From assembly GCF_034343125.1 (NCBI RefSeq), contig NZ_CP139957.1, forward strand, positions 519,001 through 583,000: DNA of 64,000 bases, in the 5' to 3' direction. The DNA is from Caldicellulosiruptor danielii (lineage in GTDB: Bacteria > Bacillota > Thermoanaerobacteria > Caldicellulosiruptorales > Caldicellulosiruptoraceae). The position numbers were made by a program, and so were the translations under genes. The notes below the pieces were generated by a model. It searched no databases, was not told the DNA's origin, and was given only the letters and a program-made list of their open reading frames with translations. This document shows, in pieces, positions 15,944-24,144 of this stretch (positions are counted from its first letter, which is position 1; each line of letters opens with the position of its first letter).

Positions 15944-17294
15944 TCTCAAAGGCAAACAGGCATGTGACAATAAACCCGCCAAAGATGTGCCAGCCAATTG
16001 GTGCAATGTACGCAACCCTTGGTATAGACAAAGCAGTTCCGCTTGTCCAGGGTTCACAAGGATGCTGCACTTATGTGCGATACCAGTTCAACAGACACTT
16101 TAAAGAGCCAGTGAACATTGCAGTGACATCGTTCCATGAGGATGCGGCGGTCTTTGGCGGGCGCGCAACCTCATAGAAGGTATTAGAAACCTTGTTTTGA
16201 GATACTCGCCAACAGTAATTGGTGTAATTACCACATGTTCGAGCGAGACAATAGGCGATGACATTGAAGCATTTATCAAAGAGGCGTACAAAAAGCTTTC
16301 TGAGGAGCTAAATAGCGAGGCGGCAAAGGGTGTATATATTGTGCCCATTCACACACCAAGTTATGCAGGAACACATGTAAAAGGGTATGACACAGCAACC
16401 ATCTCATATGTAAGGTACTTTGCAAAGAAAAAAGAGGAAAATGGCAAAGCATATATAATCCCTGGCATGATAAACCCCGGCGACATTGAGGAGATAAAAC
16501 ACATCTTAGACCTTATGAAGATTGAGTATTCAGTGCTATTTGACATCTCAAAAACTCTAAACTCGCCACTTATGCCGCCAAAACCACTCTACCCTGAAGG
16601 TGGTACACCTTATTCAGAGCTTGAAGACAGTGCAAACGGCAAGGTAGCAGTTTCACTTTGTCCACATGCCGGAGGCTCTGCTGCCAAGTATTTGGAAAGC
16701 GAGTTTGGTGTAAAGAGCATCTTAGGCCCGTTCCCTGTTGGTGTTGCTAATACTGACAAGTTCATTGAAAATTTCTCACAAGTATATGGGGTTGAAATAC
16801 CCTATGAACTAAAAGTTGAAAGAGGGCTTTTATTAGATGCCATGGCAGATACATGCCAGTACACAATGATGAAGAAGGCTGCTGTGTTTGGCGACCCTGA
16901 CATTGTGATTGGTGTCACAAGATTTTTGTGTGAGCTTGGAATGGATGTCAAGGTGGTTGAGACTGCAACCCCAAGCCCAACATTCACAGATGAGATAAAA
17001 GCTATATTTGATGAGTACAACATAGAAGGTGAGATTCTTGTTGACAGCGACCTTTACGAGTTTGAGTACTTGGCGAAAGAGGCAGGGGTTGATGTTGTGC
17101 TTGGAAATTCAAAAGGTGTTGAAGTTACCAAATCAATAAAATGTCCACTTGTCAGAATAGGTTTTCCTGTATACGACAGAGTAGGGTATTTTAGGTACGG
17201 AATTACAGGGTACAGAGGCAGTATATGGCTTTTGGATTTGATTGTCAATACCATCTTAGATTATTCGTATCCGCATGATAAGCTACATCAGTAA
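15916..17294 (+). pseudogene. nifK: Nitrogenase beta chain, split by a one-base frameshift
   Basis: The first frame (15916-16176) gives a normal NifK start with P-cluster cysteines C25 (KMCQPIGAM) and C50 (GSQGCCTY), RHFKEPV and FHEDAAVFGG, then hits TAG. The rest (RNLIEGIRNL..., VITTCSSETIGDD, HTPSYAGTHVKGYD, and a complete C-terminus) continues in another frame to 17294. Adding one G to the GGG run at 16159-16161 joins the two as VFGGARNLIEG, exactly the family sequence, for about 460 residues. Everything else in the gene looks intact and under selection, so this is either a sequencing indel or a very recent mutation. No canonical slippery heptamer for programmed -1 frameshifting is present. 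Confidence 0.9.
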
Positions 17295-17330
17295 AGTTTT
17301 TGATTTTTGTATATGAAAGCGGTGAGATTT

Positions 17331-18620
17331 ATGAATGTTCAAAATCTTTTGCAGCAAAGAGCACAGCATATAACCAAAGATGGAATTCCTGAGTGTCAAA
17401 GACCTACAATCCCAGGGATTATGTCCCAGCGCGCATGTACCTATTACGGTGCGCGCTGGGTACTTGCCCCAATTAAAAATTCTCTTCATCTTGTTCATGC
17501 ACCAGCTGACTGTGCATTTTACGGTCAGAATGTCAGGAAGAAAAACTACATGATCCTCTCAACAGACCTTATAGAAAAGGACATCATATTTGGTGCATCA
17601 AGGAAATTAGAAGAGAGCATAGTTGAGGTAGACAAAATCTTTGATAGCTACGACCTTATATTTGTTTACGCAACATGCACAGCTTCGCAAATTGGCGAGG
17701 ACATTGAATGGTCAATTAAAAGGGTGAAAGACAGGGTTAACAAAATTCTAATCCCAGTTGTTGTTCCTGGGTTTTCGGGGTATTCACAAGCAGATGGGCA
17801 TCACATCGCACAAAGAGCAATTGCAAACTATATACTCAAAAATTTCAAAAAGACAAAAGAAATTGAGAATTCTGTCAATATCATTGGCGAGTACAATGTA
17901 GCAAGAGAGAGCCAAGTTATAAAAAGGCTTTTAGAAAAAATGGGGATAAATGTAATTTGCACCTACACAGGCGATTGTAGTCTTTCTCTGATGGAAAAAA
18001 GCGTAAATGCAAGGCTAAATCTTTTGGTTTGTAAAAGCTCTGGACTTTTGCTTGCACAGTTTATGAAAGAGAGATTTTCAATACCGTATATGGAGGTCTC
18101 TTTCTATGGTATTGAAAACACCATAGCCTCAATTAAAAAGATAGCAAAATTTTTCGGAAAAGAAAAGGCTGCTGATATTGTTGCAGAAGAAGAGCTTTCA
18201 AAGATAAAACATAAGTTGCAGTTTTTCAAAAACAAATTGCAAGGCAAAAAAGCACTTGTGCTTTTAGGAGGGTCGCGCATAGGTTTTATGACAAATGCTT
18301 TCAAAGAAGCAGGGCTTTCTATCTTGGTGTGCGGAAGCCAGTTTGGATGTTCAAACGACTACCAAACTGCACGCTGCGTGCTTCCTGACAGCATCTTGGT
18401 GGACGATTTTAACTGTGCAGAGGTTGAAGAGATAATATTAAGGTTTTCGCCCGACCTTTTCATTGGTGGAACAAGAGAGTGGTACCTTTCACATAAGTTT
18501 GGCGTGCCGTTTTTGGTTCTGCCTCAAGAGACAAAGCCGTATGCCTGTTTTGAAGGCTTTTTGCATTTGCTTGTTGACATATACAAAGAAGTCTTTGCAC
18601 CTGTTTGGAGGCTGATTTGA
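17331..18620 (+). CDS. nifE: Nitrogenase cofactor scaffold protein NifE
   Basis: A 429-residue NifE: CQRPTIPGIMSQRACTYYGARW, HAPADCAFYG, YATCTASQIGEDIE and GFSGYSQADGHHIAQ. It is a NifD-like protein on which the FeMo-cofactor precursor matures. It normally works as a heterotetramer with NifN, but no nifN is present here or next to it; the next gene is nifB, 1 base away. ATG 17331 follows GCGGTGAG; TTG 17307 and ATG 17313 are in-frame alternatives. Confidence 0.93.
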   Translation: MNVQNLLQQRAQHITKDGIPECQRPTIPGIMSQRACTYYGARWVLAPIKNSLHLVHAPADCAFYGQNVRKKNYMILSTDLIEKDIIFGASRKLEESIVEVDKIFDSYDLIFVYATCTASQIGEDIEWSIKRVKDRVNKILIPVVVPGFSGYSQADGHHIAQRAIANYILKNFKKTKEIENSVNIIGEYNVARESQVIKRLLEKMGINVICTYTGDCSLSLMEKSVNARLNLLVCKSSGLLLAQFMKERFSIPYMEVSFYGIENTIASIKKIAKFFGKEKAADIVAEEELSKIKHKLQFFKNKLQGKKALVLLGGSRIGFMTNAFKEAGLSILVCGSQFGCSNDYQTARCVLPDSILVDDFNCAEVEEIILRFSPDLFIGGTREWYLSHKFGVPFLVLPQETKPYACFEGFLHLLVDIYKEVFAPVWRLI

Positions 18621-18621
18621 G

Positions 18622-19425
18622 ATGGAAAATAGAAACTATGGTCATCCATGCTTTGGAAAAGATGCAGCAAGCAAGATTGGGAGAATACATCTTCCTGTTG
18701 CAAAAGCGTGTAATATAAAATGTAACTATTGTGATAGAAACATCTCATGCATGAACGAAAACCACCCCGGTGCCTGCCTTGAGGTTTTGACACCCGAGCA
18801 GGCGTTAGAAAGATACAAAATGTATGCATCATTCGACAGCAGGCTAAAGATTGTTGGAATCTCAGGGCCTGGCGACCCACTTTTTAACCACCAGACTTTT
18901 AAAACCTTTGAGCTCATAAAAAGCTATGATAAAGACGCTATATTTTGTATCAGCACAAACGGGCTTTTGCTCGAAGACAGAATTGAAGATCTTTTGAAAA
19001 GCAATGTGAGGTTTGTGACCGTGACTGTCAACGCAGTAAACTTTGAGGTGGCAAAAGAGATTTATGAGTTTGCCCTGTACGATGGGGTTTTGTACTTTGG
19101 CGAGGATGCAGCAAAACTTTTGGTTGAAAAACAGCAAAAGGGCATAGAAAAGGCGTGCAAAGCAGGACTTGTTGTAAAGGTAAACACTGTCTTGATTCCT
19201 GACATCAACCAGGACCATATAGAAGAGATTGCAAAGACAGTAAAAGCACTTGGTGCTAAGATTATGAACATCATGCCATTGCGGCCGTATGCCAAGTTTT
19301 CGCATCTAAAAAGGCCGTCTTGCGATACCGTAAATAGAATCAGAAAAAGGTGTGAGAGTATCATCAGCCAGATTAGCCATTGCAACCAGTGCAGGTCTGA
19401 CGCAATTGGTATGCTTATGATTTAA
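18622..19425 (+). CDS. nifB: Radical SAM NifB-co synthase
   Basis: A 267-residue NifB without the C-terminal NifX domain, the compact form known from archaea and some clostridia. The radical SAM motif is CNIKCNYCDR (CxxxCxxC); HPCFGKDA at the start and HCNQCRSDAIG at the end hold the extra cluster ligands, and ISGPGDPLFN is the SAM-binding glycine motif. It joins two 4Fe-4S clusters with a central carbide to give the 8Fe core of the cofactor. It starts 1 base after nifE. Confidence 0.96.
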   Translation: MENRNYGHPCFGKDAASKIGRIHLPVAKACNIKCNYCDRNISCMNENHPGACLEVLTPEQALERYKMYASFDSRLKIVGISGPGDPLFNHQTFKTFELIKSYDKDAIFCISTNGLLLEDRIEDLLKSNVRFVTVTVNAVNFEVAKEIYEFALYDGVLYFGEDAAKLLVEKQQKGIEKACKAGLVVKVNTVLIPDINQDHIEEIAKTVKALGAKIMNIMPLRPYAKFSHLKRPSCDTVNRIRKRCESIISQISHCNQCRSDAIGMLMI

Positions 19426-19451
19426 AAAAATTTTTGGTGGTGGGATAAAAG

Positions 19452-19784
19452 ATGAAAAGAAAAAAGGTTGCAATTGCCACCAGTGATGGAAAGCTTGTGA
19501 ACAGACACTTTGGTAACAGCGAGAATTTTTTGATTGTTGATTTGTTTGACGATGGCAGCTGCGATCTAATCTGTGTTAGAGAGTTTGAAGACCAAGGAAT
19601 TGAGAGTTGCAGCAGCCAGCAGAGGATGGAAAAGAGAGTTGAGATGCTAAAAGACTGTGATGTGATAATAGCAAACAAAATTGGACTTTGTGCCCTGGAA
19701 AAGCTTTCTGACAAGATTGTTTTAGAAAGGCATGGGCTTGTGAAAGATGCTATCAAAGAGGTTTTGGAGCTTTTTATGACTTAA
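19452..19784 (+). CDS. NifX/NafY-family FeMo-cofactor-binding domain protein
   Basis: A 110-residue protein of the dinitrogenase FeMo-cofactor domain family: VAIATSDGKLVNRHFGNSENFLIVD, then CDVIIANKIGLCALEKLSDK. Such proteins bind NifB-co, VK-cluster or FeMo-co during cofactor transfer. Because the upstream nifB lacks its usual fused NifX domain, this free-standing copy may supply that function. It starts 26 bases after nifB. Confidence 0.87.
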   Translation: MKRKKVAIATSDGKLVNRHFGNSENFLIVDLFDDGSCDLICVREFEDQGIESCSSQQRMEKRVEMLKDCDVIIANKIGLCALEKLSDKIVLERHGLVKDAIKEVLELFMT

Positions 19785-19826
19785 AAAAATGGGGATTTAT
19801 TTAAGAAAGAAAAAGGAGAGAAAAGA

Positions 19827-20633
19827 ATGACAAATAGGTCAAAGTGGGTAAAATCAGTTTTAATTTCAATTTTTGTAGTAGCTGTACTTGTGGCAGTTTT
19901 ATTTTGTACCTATTCTCAATTTGCCTTCTCAAAGACTACCAAAACACAAAACTCCAAAAATAATAAGCTTGTTCTTTTTGTTCCGAATACTTTAGAAGCG
20001 GTTGTAGAAAAAATAGCTGACCAGTTTGAAAAAGAGAAAAATTGCAAGATTGAAATGAATGTTGCAGGCACTCATGTACTTGTGACGCAGCTAAAAAGTG
20101 GTGCTTCTTGTGATATATTCTTTTCAGCAGACAAAAGATACATTGATGAAATAAAAGAAAAGAAGTATATAAATAGTTACTTGACATTTGCTAAAACTAC
20201 TCTTGCTATTGTCAGCTCATCAAAAAAGGTGAAAAGATTTGAGGATGTATCCAAAAAAGGTATAAAACTTTGCATAGCAGACCCTGTTTCACCAATTGGT
20301 ATGTGGACACAACAGTTTCTAAACAAAGTAAAAAACAAAGACCCTGCCCTGTACAAAAAGATTTTGCAAAATGTCATCTCACAAGAGTTTCAGATTACGG
20401 ATGTTATCCAAAAAGTCAAGGCTATGCAGGCTGAGGCAGGGGTTGTTTATCTCACAGATGCCAAAAATTCAAAACTGGGTATTGTTCCTATTCCTGATAA
20501 GTACAATGTTCAGGTTTATCATTATGTTGGAGTGCTCAAAACCTCTGAGAAAAATAAGCTTGCAAAGGATTTCATAGAGTTTTTAAGTTCAAAAAAAGTC
20601 AAAGCTATTTTAAAGTCAGCAGGGTATGAATAG
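19827..20633 (+). CDS. modA: Molybdate ABC transporter substrate-binding protein
   Basis: A 268-residue secreted binding protein with an N-terminal membrane/signal segment (VLISIFVVAVLVAVLFC). It has the ModA fold signatures VPNTLEAVVEKIADQFEKE, AGTHVLVTQLKSGASCDIFFSAD, ADPVSPIGMWTQQFL, AEAGVVYLTDA and a C-terminal FIEFLSSKKVKAILKSAGYE. It supplies molybdate for nitrogenase. The location at the end of the nif operon, with modB following, supports the Mo assignment. Confidence 0.9.
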   Translation: MTNRSKWVKSVLISIFVVAVLVAVLFCTYSQFAFSKTTKTQNSKNNKLVLFVPNTLEAVVEKIADQFEKEKNCKIEMNVAGTHVLVTQLKSGASCDIFFSADKRYIDEIKEKKYINSYLTFAKTTLAIVSSSKKVKRFEDVSKKGIKLCIADPVSPIGMWTQQFLNKVKNKDPALYKKILQNVISQEFQITDVIQKVKAMQAEAGVVYLTDAKNSKLGIVPIPDKYNVQVYHYVGVLKTSEKNKLAKDFIEFLSSKKVKAILKSAGYE

Positions 20634-20680
20634 CAAAGAGGAGCAGGTAAGTTTTTCTAAAGAAAGCGTGTGAGCTTATT

Positions 20681-21446
20681 ATGAAAAAGGTATTTATTCT
20701 TTCGATTCCATTTTTAATATTTTTGCTTTTGCCTTTTTTTAAATTTACTTTTTGTTGTACCATACTCAAAACTTTTTAATATGATAACAAAAAAAGAGAC
20801 CGTCACAGCATTTGGACTTTCTTTTTTTACCGCGAGTATCTGCTGTATTTTGGCATTTTTAATAGGCACACCTTTTGCATACCTTCTTGCCAGCACAAAA
20901 AGAAGAATCGCTTTTCTTGAGCTGATAATAGACCTTCCAAACGTTTTGCCACCAATCTTGATGGGAGTGCTCTTGCTTCTTTTGTATGGCAAAGTCGGAT
21001 TTGTGGGGAGAATACTTGACAAAGCTTCTCTTGAGATACCTTTTACCACCTTTGCAGTAATACTTGCTCAGCTTTTTGTTAGTATTGGATACTATTTAAA
21101 AGTAGCATACTCTTCGTTTTTGGCCATAGACAAACAGCTAAAAGAAGAGGGCTTTATCTTAGGACTTGACGAGCTTGGAATTATGTGGCATGTGTACTTG
21201 CCAGTTGCCAGAAAAGGGCTTGTGATTGGCATACTTGGCACATTTTCAAGGGCGCTTGGTGAGTTTGGTGCAACAGTTGTCTTTGCGGGGAATGTCTTTG
21301 GAAAAACTCAAACGATCTCACTTTATTTGTATAAACTATATGTGCAAAATCAGGAGGAAACTTATTCTGTGAGTTTTGTGATGATAATAATTTCATATTT
21401 AATTCTTTACTTAACGAAGAAACTTTTGAACAATGTGGACTATTGA
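20681..21446 (+). pseudogene. modB: Molybdate ABC transporter permease, N-terminus out of frame
   Basis: The frame from 20781 gives a ModB core (SFFTASICCILAFLIGTPFAYLLAS, the EAA-type segment LGIMWHVYLPVARKGLVIG, and SRALGEFGATVVFAGN). The first 20 residues (MKKVFILSIPFLIFLLLPF) lie in another frame starting at ATG 20681. Removing one T from the T7 run 20734-20740 fuses them through PFLNLLFVVPYSKLFN into the usual first helix. The gene is otherwise complete. No modC ATPase gene follows; it must be elsewhere or shared. Translation from ATG 20781 alone would lack helix 1. Confidence 0.85.
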
Positions 21447-21483
21447 AAATCTTGACTATAAAACTATTCAAGGTGTGAGAAAA

Positions 21484-22479
21484 ATGGTAGGTGCAGTAAA
21501 AAAGATTTTTCAAGATTTTGAAAAAGGCGCTCCAAACTACTTTAAAGAAATATTTCCTTATGAGAGTATTCCAAAGGTGATTTTTGATGGAGTTTCAGTT
21601 CCCGTAAATATTCCGTCAAAACTATATGTAACAGATAGCACATTTAGAGAGGGTCAACAGGCTATTTCATATATAGGAAAAGAGAATGTAGCAAAGATTT
21701 TCGAATATCTTCACTACATTGACAATGGTACTGGAACTATAAAGTACTCAGAATTTTTCATTTATACAAACTATCACAAACAGTGCATTCAAGAGTGTTT
21801 GAAAAAAAGCTTCGAATTTCCAAAGGTAGTTGGATGGGTAAGAAGTAAAAAAGAGGAACTAAAACTTGCAAAAGAGTTTGGGCTTGATGAGGTAGGGATT
21901 TTGATGTCATGCTCAGACTATCACATCTACAAAAAGTTTCAAAAAACAAGGTCAGAAATTGCAGCCCAGTACATCGATATGATACAAGAAGCCTTTTCAC
22001 TTGGCATCACTCCACGGGTTCATCTTGAAGACATCACAAGATCAGATATTGAAAATTTTGTCATTCCACTCATTTTGGCAATTGAAGAGATAGCAAAAAA
22101 GTGTGACAAAAAGGTGTACTTTAAACTGTGTGACACTTTGGGCTTTGGTGTGCCATATGAATATGCAAGCTTACCACGAAGCGTTCCTAAACTGATTCAT
22201 ACAATTTCAAAAAGCACCAATATACCACCAGAGAGGCTTGAGTGGCATGGTCACAACGATTTTTACAAAGCTCAGAGCAATGCAGTCTGTGCGTGGTTAT
22301 ACGGTGCTTCAATGGTAAACTGCTCTATCAGAGGAGTGGGTGAGAGAACTGGCATTGCAGCTTTGGAGATTGCAATCTTGGACCTTGTCCAGATAAAAGA
22401 TGAAAATGTACCAAATTTGAATTTTGAAGCTTTAGATGAGCTTTTGGAGTTTACCTCAAGGTTTGAGGCTATGAAGTAA
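21484..22479 (+). CDS. Short DRE-TIM acyltransferase, candidate homocitrate synthase of the nif cluster
   Basis: A 331-residue paralogue of the protein at 7693: it shares VTDSTFREGQQAISY, GILMSCSDYHIYKKF, HLEDITRSDIENFVIP, CDTLGFGVPYEYASLPRSVP, LEWHGHNDFYKAQ and RGVGERTGIAALE. It stops where the barrel ends and lacks the GIHADG lid motif and everything beyond, about 115 residues shorter. No continuation is seen in any frame downstream. As the last gene of nif-mod it probably replaces NifV (acetyl-CoA + 2-oxoglutarate to homocitrate, the organic ligand of FeMo-co). ATG 21484 has AAGGTGTGAG; the frame is open from 21433. Confidence 0.65.
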   Translation: MVGAVKKIFQDFEKGAPNYFKEIFPYESIPKVIFDGVSVPVNIPSKLYVTDSTFREGQQAISYIGKENVAKIFEYLHYIDNGTGTIKYSEFFIYTNYHKQCIQECLKKSFEFPKVVGWVRSKKEELKLAKEFGLDEVGILMSCSDYHIYKKFQKTRSEIAAQYIDMIQEAFSLGITPRVHLEDITRSDIENFVIPLILAIEEIAKKCDKKVYFKLCDTLGFGVPYEYASLPRSVPKLIHTISKSTNIPPERLEWHGHNDFYKAQSNAVCAWLYGASMVNCSIRGVGERTGIAALEIAILDLVQIKDENVPNLNFEALDELLEFTSRFEAMK

Positions 22480-22508
22480 GCTTCATTTTTCTTGTCTAAA
22501 ATAGAATA

Positions 22509-22551
22509 TTGCCATCAAATAGTGGCAAAAATAAAATTTATGTGATATAAT
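22509..22551 (+). promoter_or_regulatory. Promoter with overlapping inverted-repeat operator for the toxin-antitoxin pair
   Basis: TTGCCA (22509-22514) and TGGCAA (22523-22528) form a perfect inverted repeat with an 8-base centre. The right arm is placed exactly as a -35 box, 17 bases from TATAAT (22546-22551). A repressor bound here would block RNA polymerase, as expected for autoregulation by the HTH antitoxin encoded downstream. Confidence 0.65.
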
Positions 22552-22591
22552 AAAAACGCAAAGTGTTTTTCAAGTTGCACGAAAGAAGGCG

Positions 22592-22951
22592 ATTGAGATT
22601 GAAAAGCTAAAAGAAGAGATTATCAAAATTTATCTACTTGAAATTAAAAAACTAATAGTAGCAGGGAAATGGGATTTTATCAGGAGAGAGAAAAACATAA
22701 AATTCCTGAAAGAATGGGGTTTGCTAATAGACGATGTCAAGGACATATTGTTAGACCTTCAGCCAGGAGATTATGTCAAAGGACCAGCGCAAGACCATCT
22801 TGATAATAAAGAAGGTGACATTTGGATTTTCAAAAACAGCAGATACTTGGATGTTTGTATATACATAAAACTAAGGTACAATCCACCAGAAGAAGTGGTG
22901 TGCATTTCTTTTCATGAGGATGAACCTCAAGAAGGGGGTGAAAAAGAATGA
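22592..22951 (+). CDS. MqsR-like toxin, start codon unclear
   Basis: The open frame encodes about 119 residues resembling MqsR-type interferases (RelE-like fold): EIKKLIVAGKWDFIRREKN, LLIDDVKDILLDLQPGDYVKG, GDIWIFKN and VCIYIKLRYNPPEEVVCISFHED. MqsR cleaves mRNA. The stop overlaps the next gene (ATGA). No ATG/GTG/TTG opens the frame at its 5' end: two ATT codons (22592, 22598) follow the GAAGG ribosome site, while TTG 22593 and 22599 lie one frame off. One added A in the AAAA at 22602-22605 would give TTG-Lys-Lys-Leu-Lys. The first safe in-frame start is TTG 22721, which would cut off a third of the domain. Confidence 0.65.
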   Translation: MEIEKLKEEIIKIYLLEIKKLIVAGKWDFIRREKNIKFLKEWGLLIDDVKDILLDLQPGDYVKGPAQDHLDNKEGDIWIFKNSRYLDVCIYIKLRYNPPEEVVCISFHEDEPQEGGEKE

Positions 22952-23973
22952 TGAATAGGGCATATTGTCCACAGTGCAAAAAGCATGTTGAAATTAAAGT
23001 TGTAAAAAATCTAATTAAAGAATATAAAGGTGTACAAGTCAATGTTGAAGAATATGTTCCACATTGCAGTGAGTGCAATACTGAGTTGTTTGTGCCAGAC
23101 ATCGAAAACGAAAATCTAAAAAGGCTCTATCAACGTTATAGAGAGTTGGCAGGCTTGATTACCCCTGAAGAAATCCAGAAGGTAAGAGAAAAATATGGAC
23201 TTTCTCAAAGGGAGCTGGGGCAGATACTTGGTTGGGGCAAGATGACAATAAACAGGTATGAAAGAGGAGCTTTGCCTTCTAAATCACACAGTGATGTTCT
23301 GAAGCTGATTTTAACATCTGAAGAGTTTTTCAAAGAAAAGGTGGAAGAAGCATTTAAATCAGGGAGAATAACTGAAAGAACATATCAAAAAACAAGGGAG
23401 AAAATCAAAGACTCTGTTGCTGAGTTGAAGAAAAGAATCATCTCTGCAGCACTTGAACACCCAGAAGATATCTACAATGGCTTCAGAAGGTTTGACTTTG
23501 AAAAGCTGGAGAACTTGATAAGTTACATTGCTGAAAAAGTTGAAAATCTATATTTGAGCAGTCTTAATAAGTTTTTGTGGTATATTGATTTTATGCACTT
23601 TAAACGTTGTTTACGTTCAATAACTGGCTTAAGATACATCAAATATGCTTATGGGCCAGTGATTGAAAATTTCGCATACAAAGAAATAGCAGCATACCCA
23701 AGTGATAAATACGCTGTTGAAGAATATGAGACTCCTGATGGGGCAATCCAAACAAAGATTAAGAGCAAAGGCAATTACGAGCTATCAGTATTTACCCCAG
23801 AAGAATTGCAGACCATTAATATGGTCATTGATGCATTGAAAGACAAAACATGCAGTGCTATTTCAGAGCTGTCTCACCAGGAAGTTGGATGGAAGCAAAC
23901 CCCGTTGCGTGAACTAATCTCATATGAGTACGCAAAGACAGTGAGTTTAGGCAGCCAAGTAGTGCAGAAATAA
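22948..23973 (+). CDS. MqsA-type zinc-finger/HTH antitoxin fused to a Panacea (DUF4065, SocA-like) domain
   Basis: A 341-residue antitoxin. The N-terminal zinc finger holds CPQC (8-11) and CSEC (about 40-43), as in MqsA/YgiT. An HTH of the Xre type follows (YGLSQRELGQILGWGKMTINRYERG, about residues 87-111). The C-terminal half (LENLISYIAEKVENLYLSSLNKFLWYIDFMHF, then RYIKYAYGPVI) matches the Panacea/DUF4065 domain, described as a promiscuous neutraliser of many toxin types. It would bind the MqsR-like toxin and repress the promoter at 22509. The GGGGGTG ribosome site lies inside the toxin gene, so the two are coupled. Confidence 0.85.
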   Translation: MMNRAYCPQCKKHVEIKVVKNLIKEYKGVQVNVEEYVPHCSECNTELFVPDIENENLKRLYQRYRELAGLITPEEIQKVREKYGLSQRELGQILGWGKMTINRYERGALPSKSHSDVLKLILTSEEFFKEKVEEAFKSGRITERTYQKTREKIKDSVAELKKRIISAALEHPEDIYNGFRRFDFEKLENLISYIAEKVENLYLSSLNKFLWYIDFMHFKRCLRSITGLRYIKYAYGPVIENFAYKEIAAYPSDKYAVEEYETPDGAIQTKIKSKGNYELSVFTPEELQTINMVIDALKDKTCSAISELSHQEVGWKQTPLRELISYEYAKTVSLGSQVVQK

Positions 23974-23997
23974 CGTAATCCCTGACTAAAATCCCTA

Positions 23998-24026
23998 TTG
24001 ACAAATCTTGTCTGTTAAATTAAAAT
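23998..24026 (+). promoter_or_regulatory. Sigma-A promoter of the ABC binding-protein gene
   Basis: TTGACA, 17 bases, TAAAAT. Start near 24033, giving a leader of about 110 bases with the hairpin at 24060. The layout mirrors the amtB leader. Confidence 0.75.
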
Positions 24027-24059
24027 ATTCTCAAGTATGCAGTTTGAATATGCGCAAGA

Positions 24060-24108
24060 GGGCAAAGGTGGCCTTTTGTAGAGGTTTTCCTTTGCCCTTT
24101 TTTGATAC
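24060..24108 (+). terminator. Intrinsic terminator in the leader of the ABC binding-protein gene
   Basis: Stem GGGCAAAGG / CCTTTGCCC with an inner CCT / AGG stem and six Ts, about 30 bases after the predicted start of transcription and 37 bases before the gene. The core GGCAAAGG...CCTTTGCC is the same as in the amtB leader hairpin. Confidence 0.7.
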
Positions 24109-24144
24109 TGCAAAATATATTTTAGGACGGGAGGATGGTCTTTT

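Noticed and set aside
16150-16176. Programmed -1 frameshifting in nifK
   Set aside because: The bases at the break (TTT GGC GGG CGC) form no X-XXY-YYZ heptamer, I see no obvious pseudoknot, and NifK is not known to use recoding. A missing base is simpler.
18622-19425. Loss of a NifX domain from nifB as a truncation
   Set aside because: Compact NifB proteins of this length are normal in archaea and some clostridia, and a separate NifX-like gene follows.
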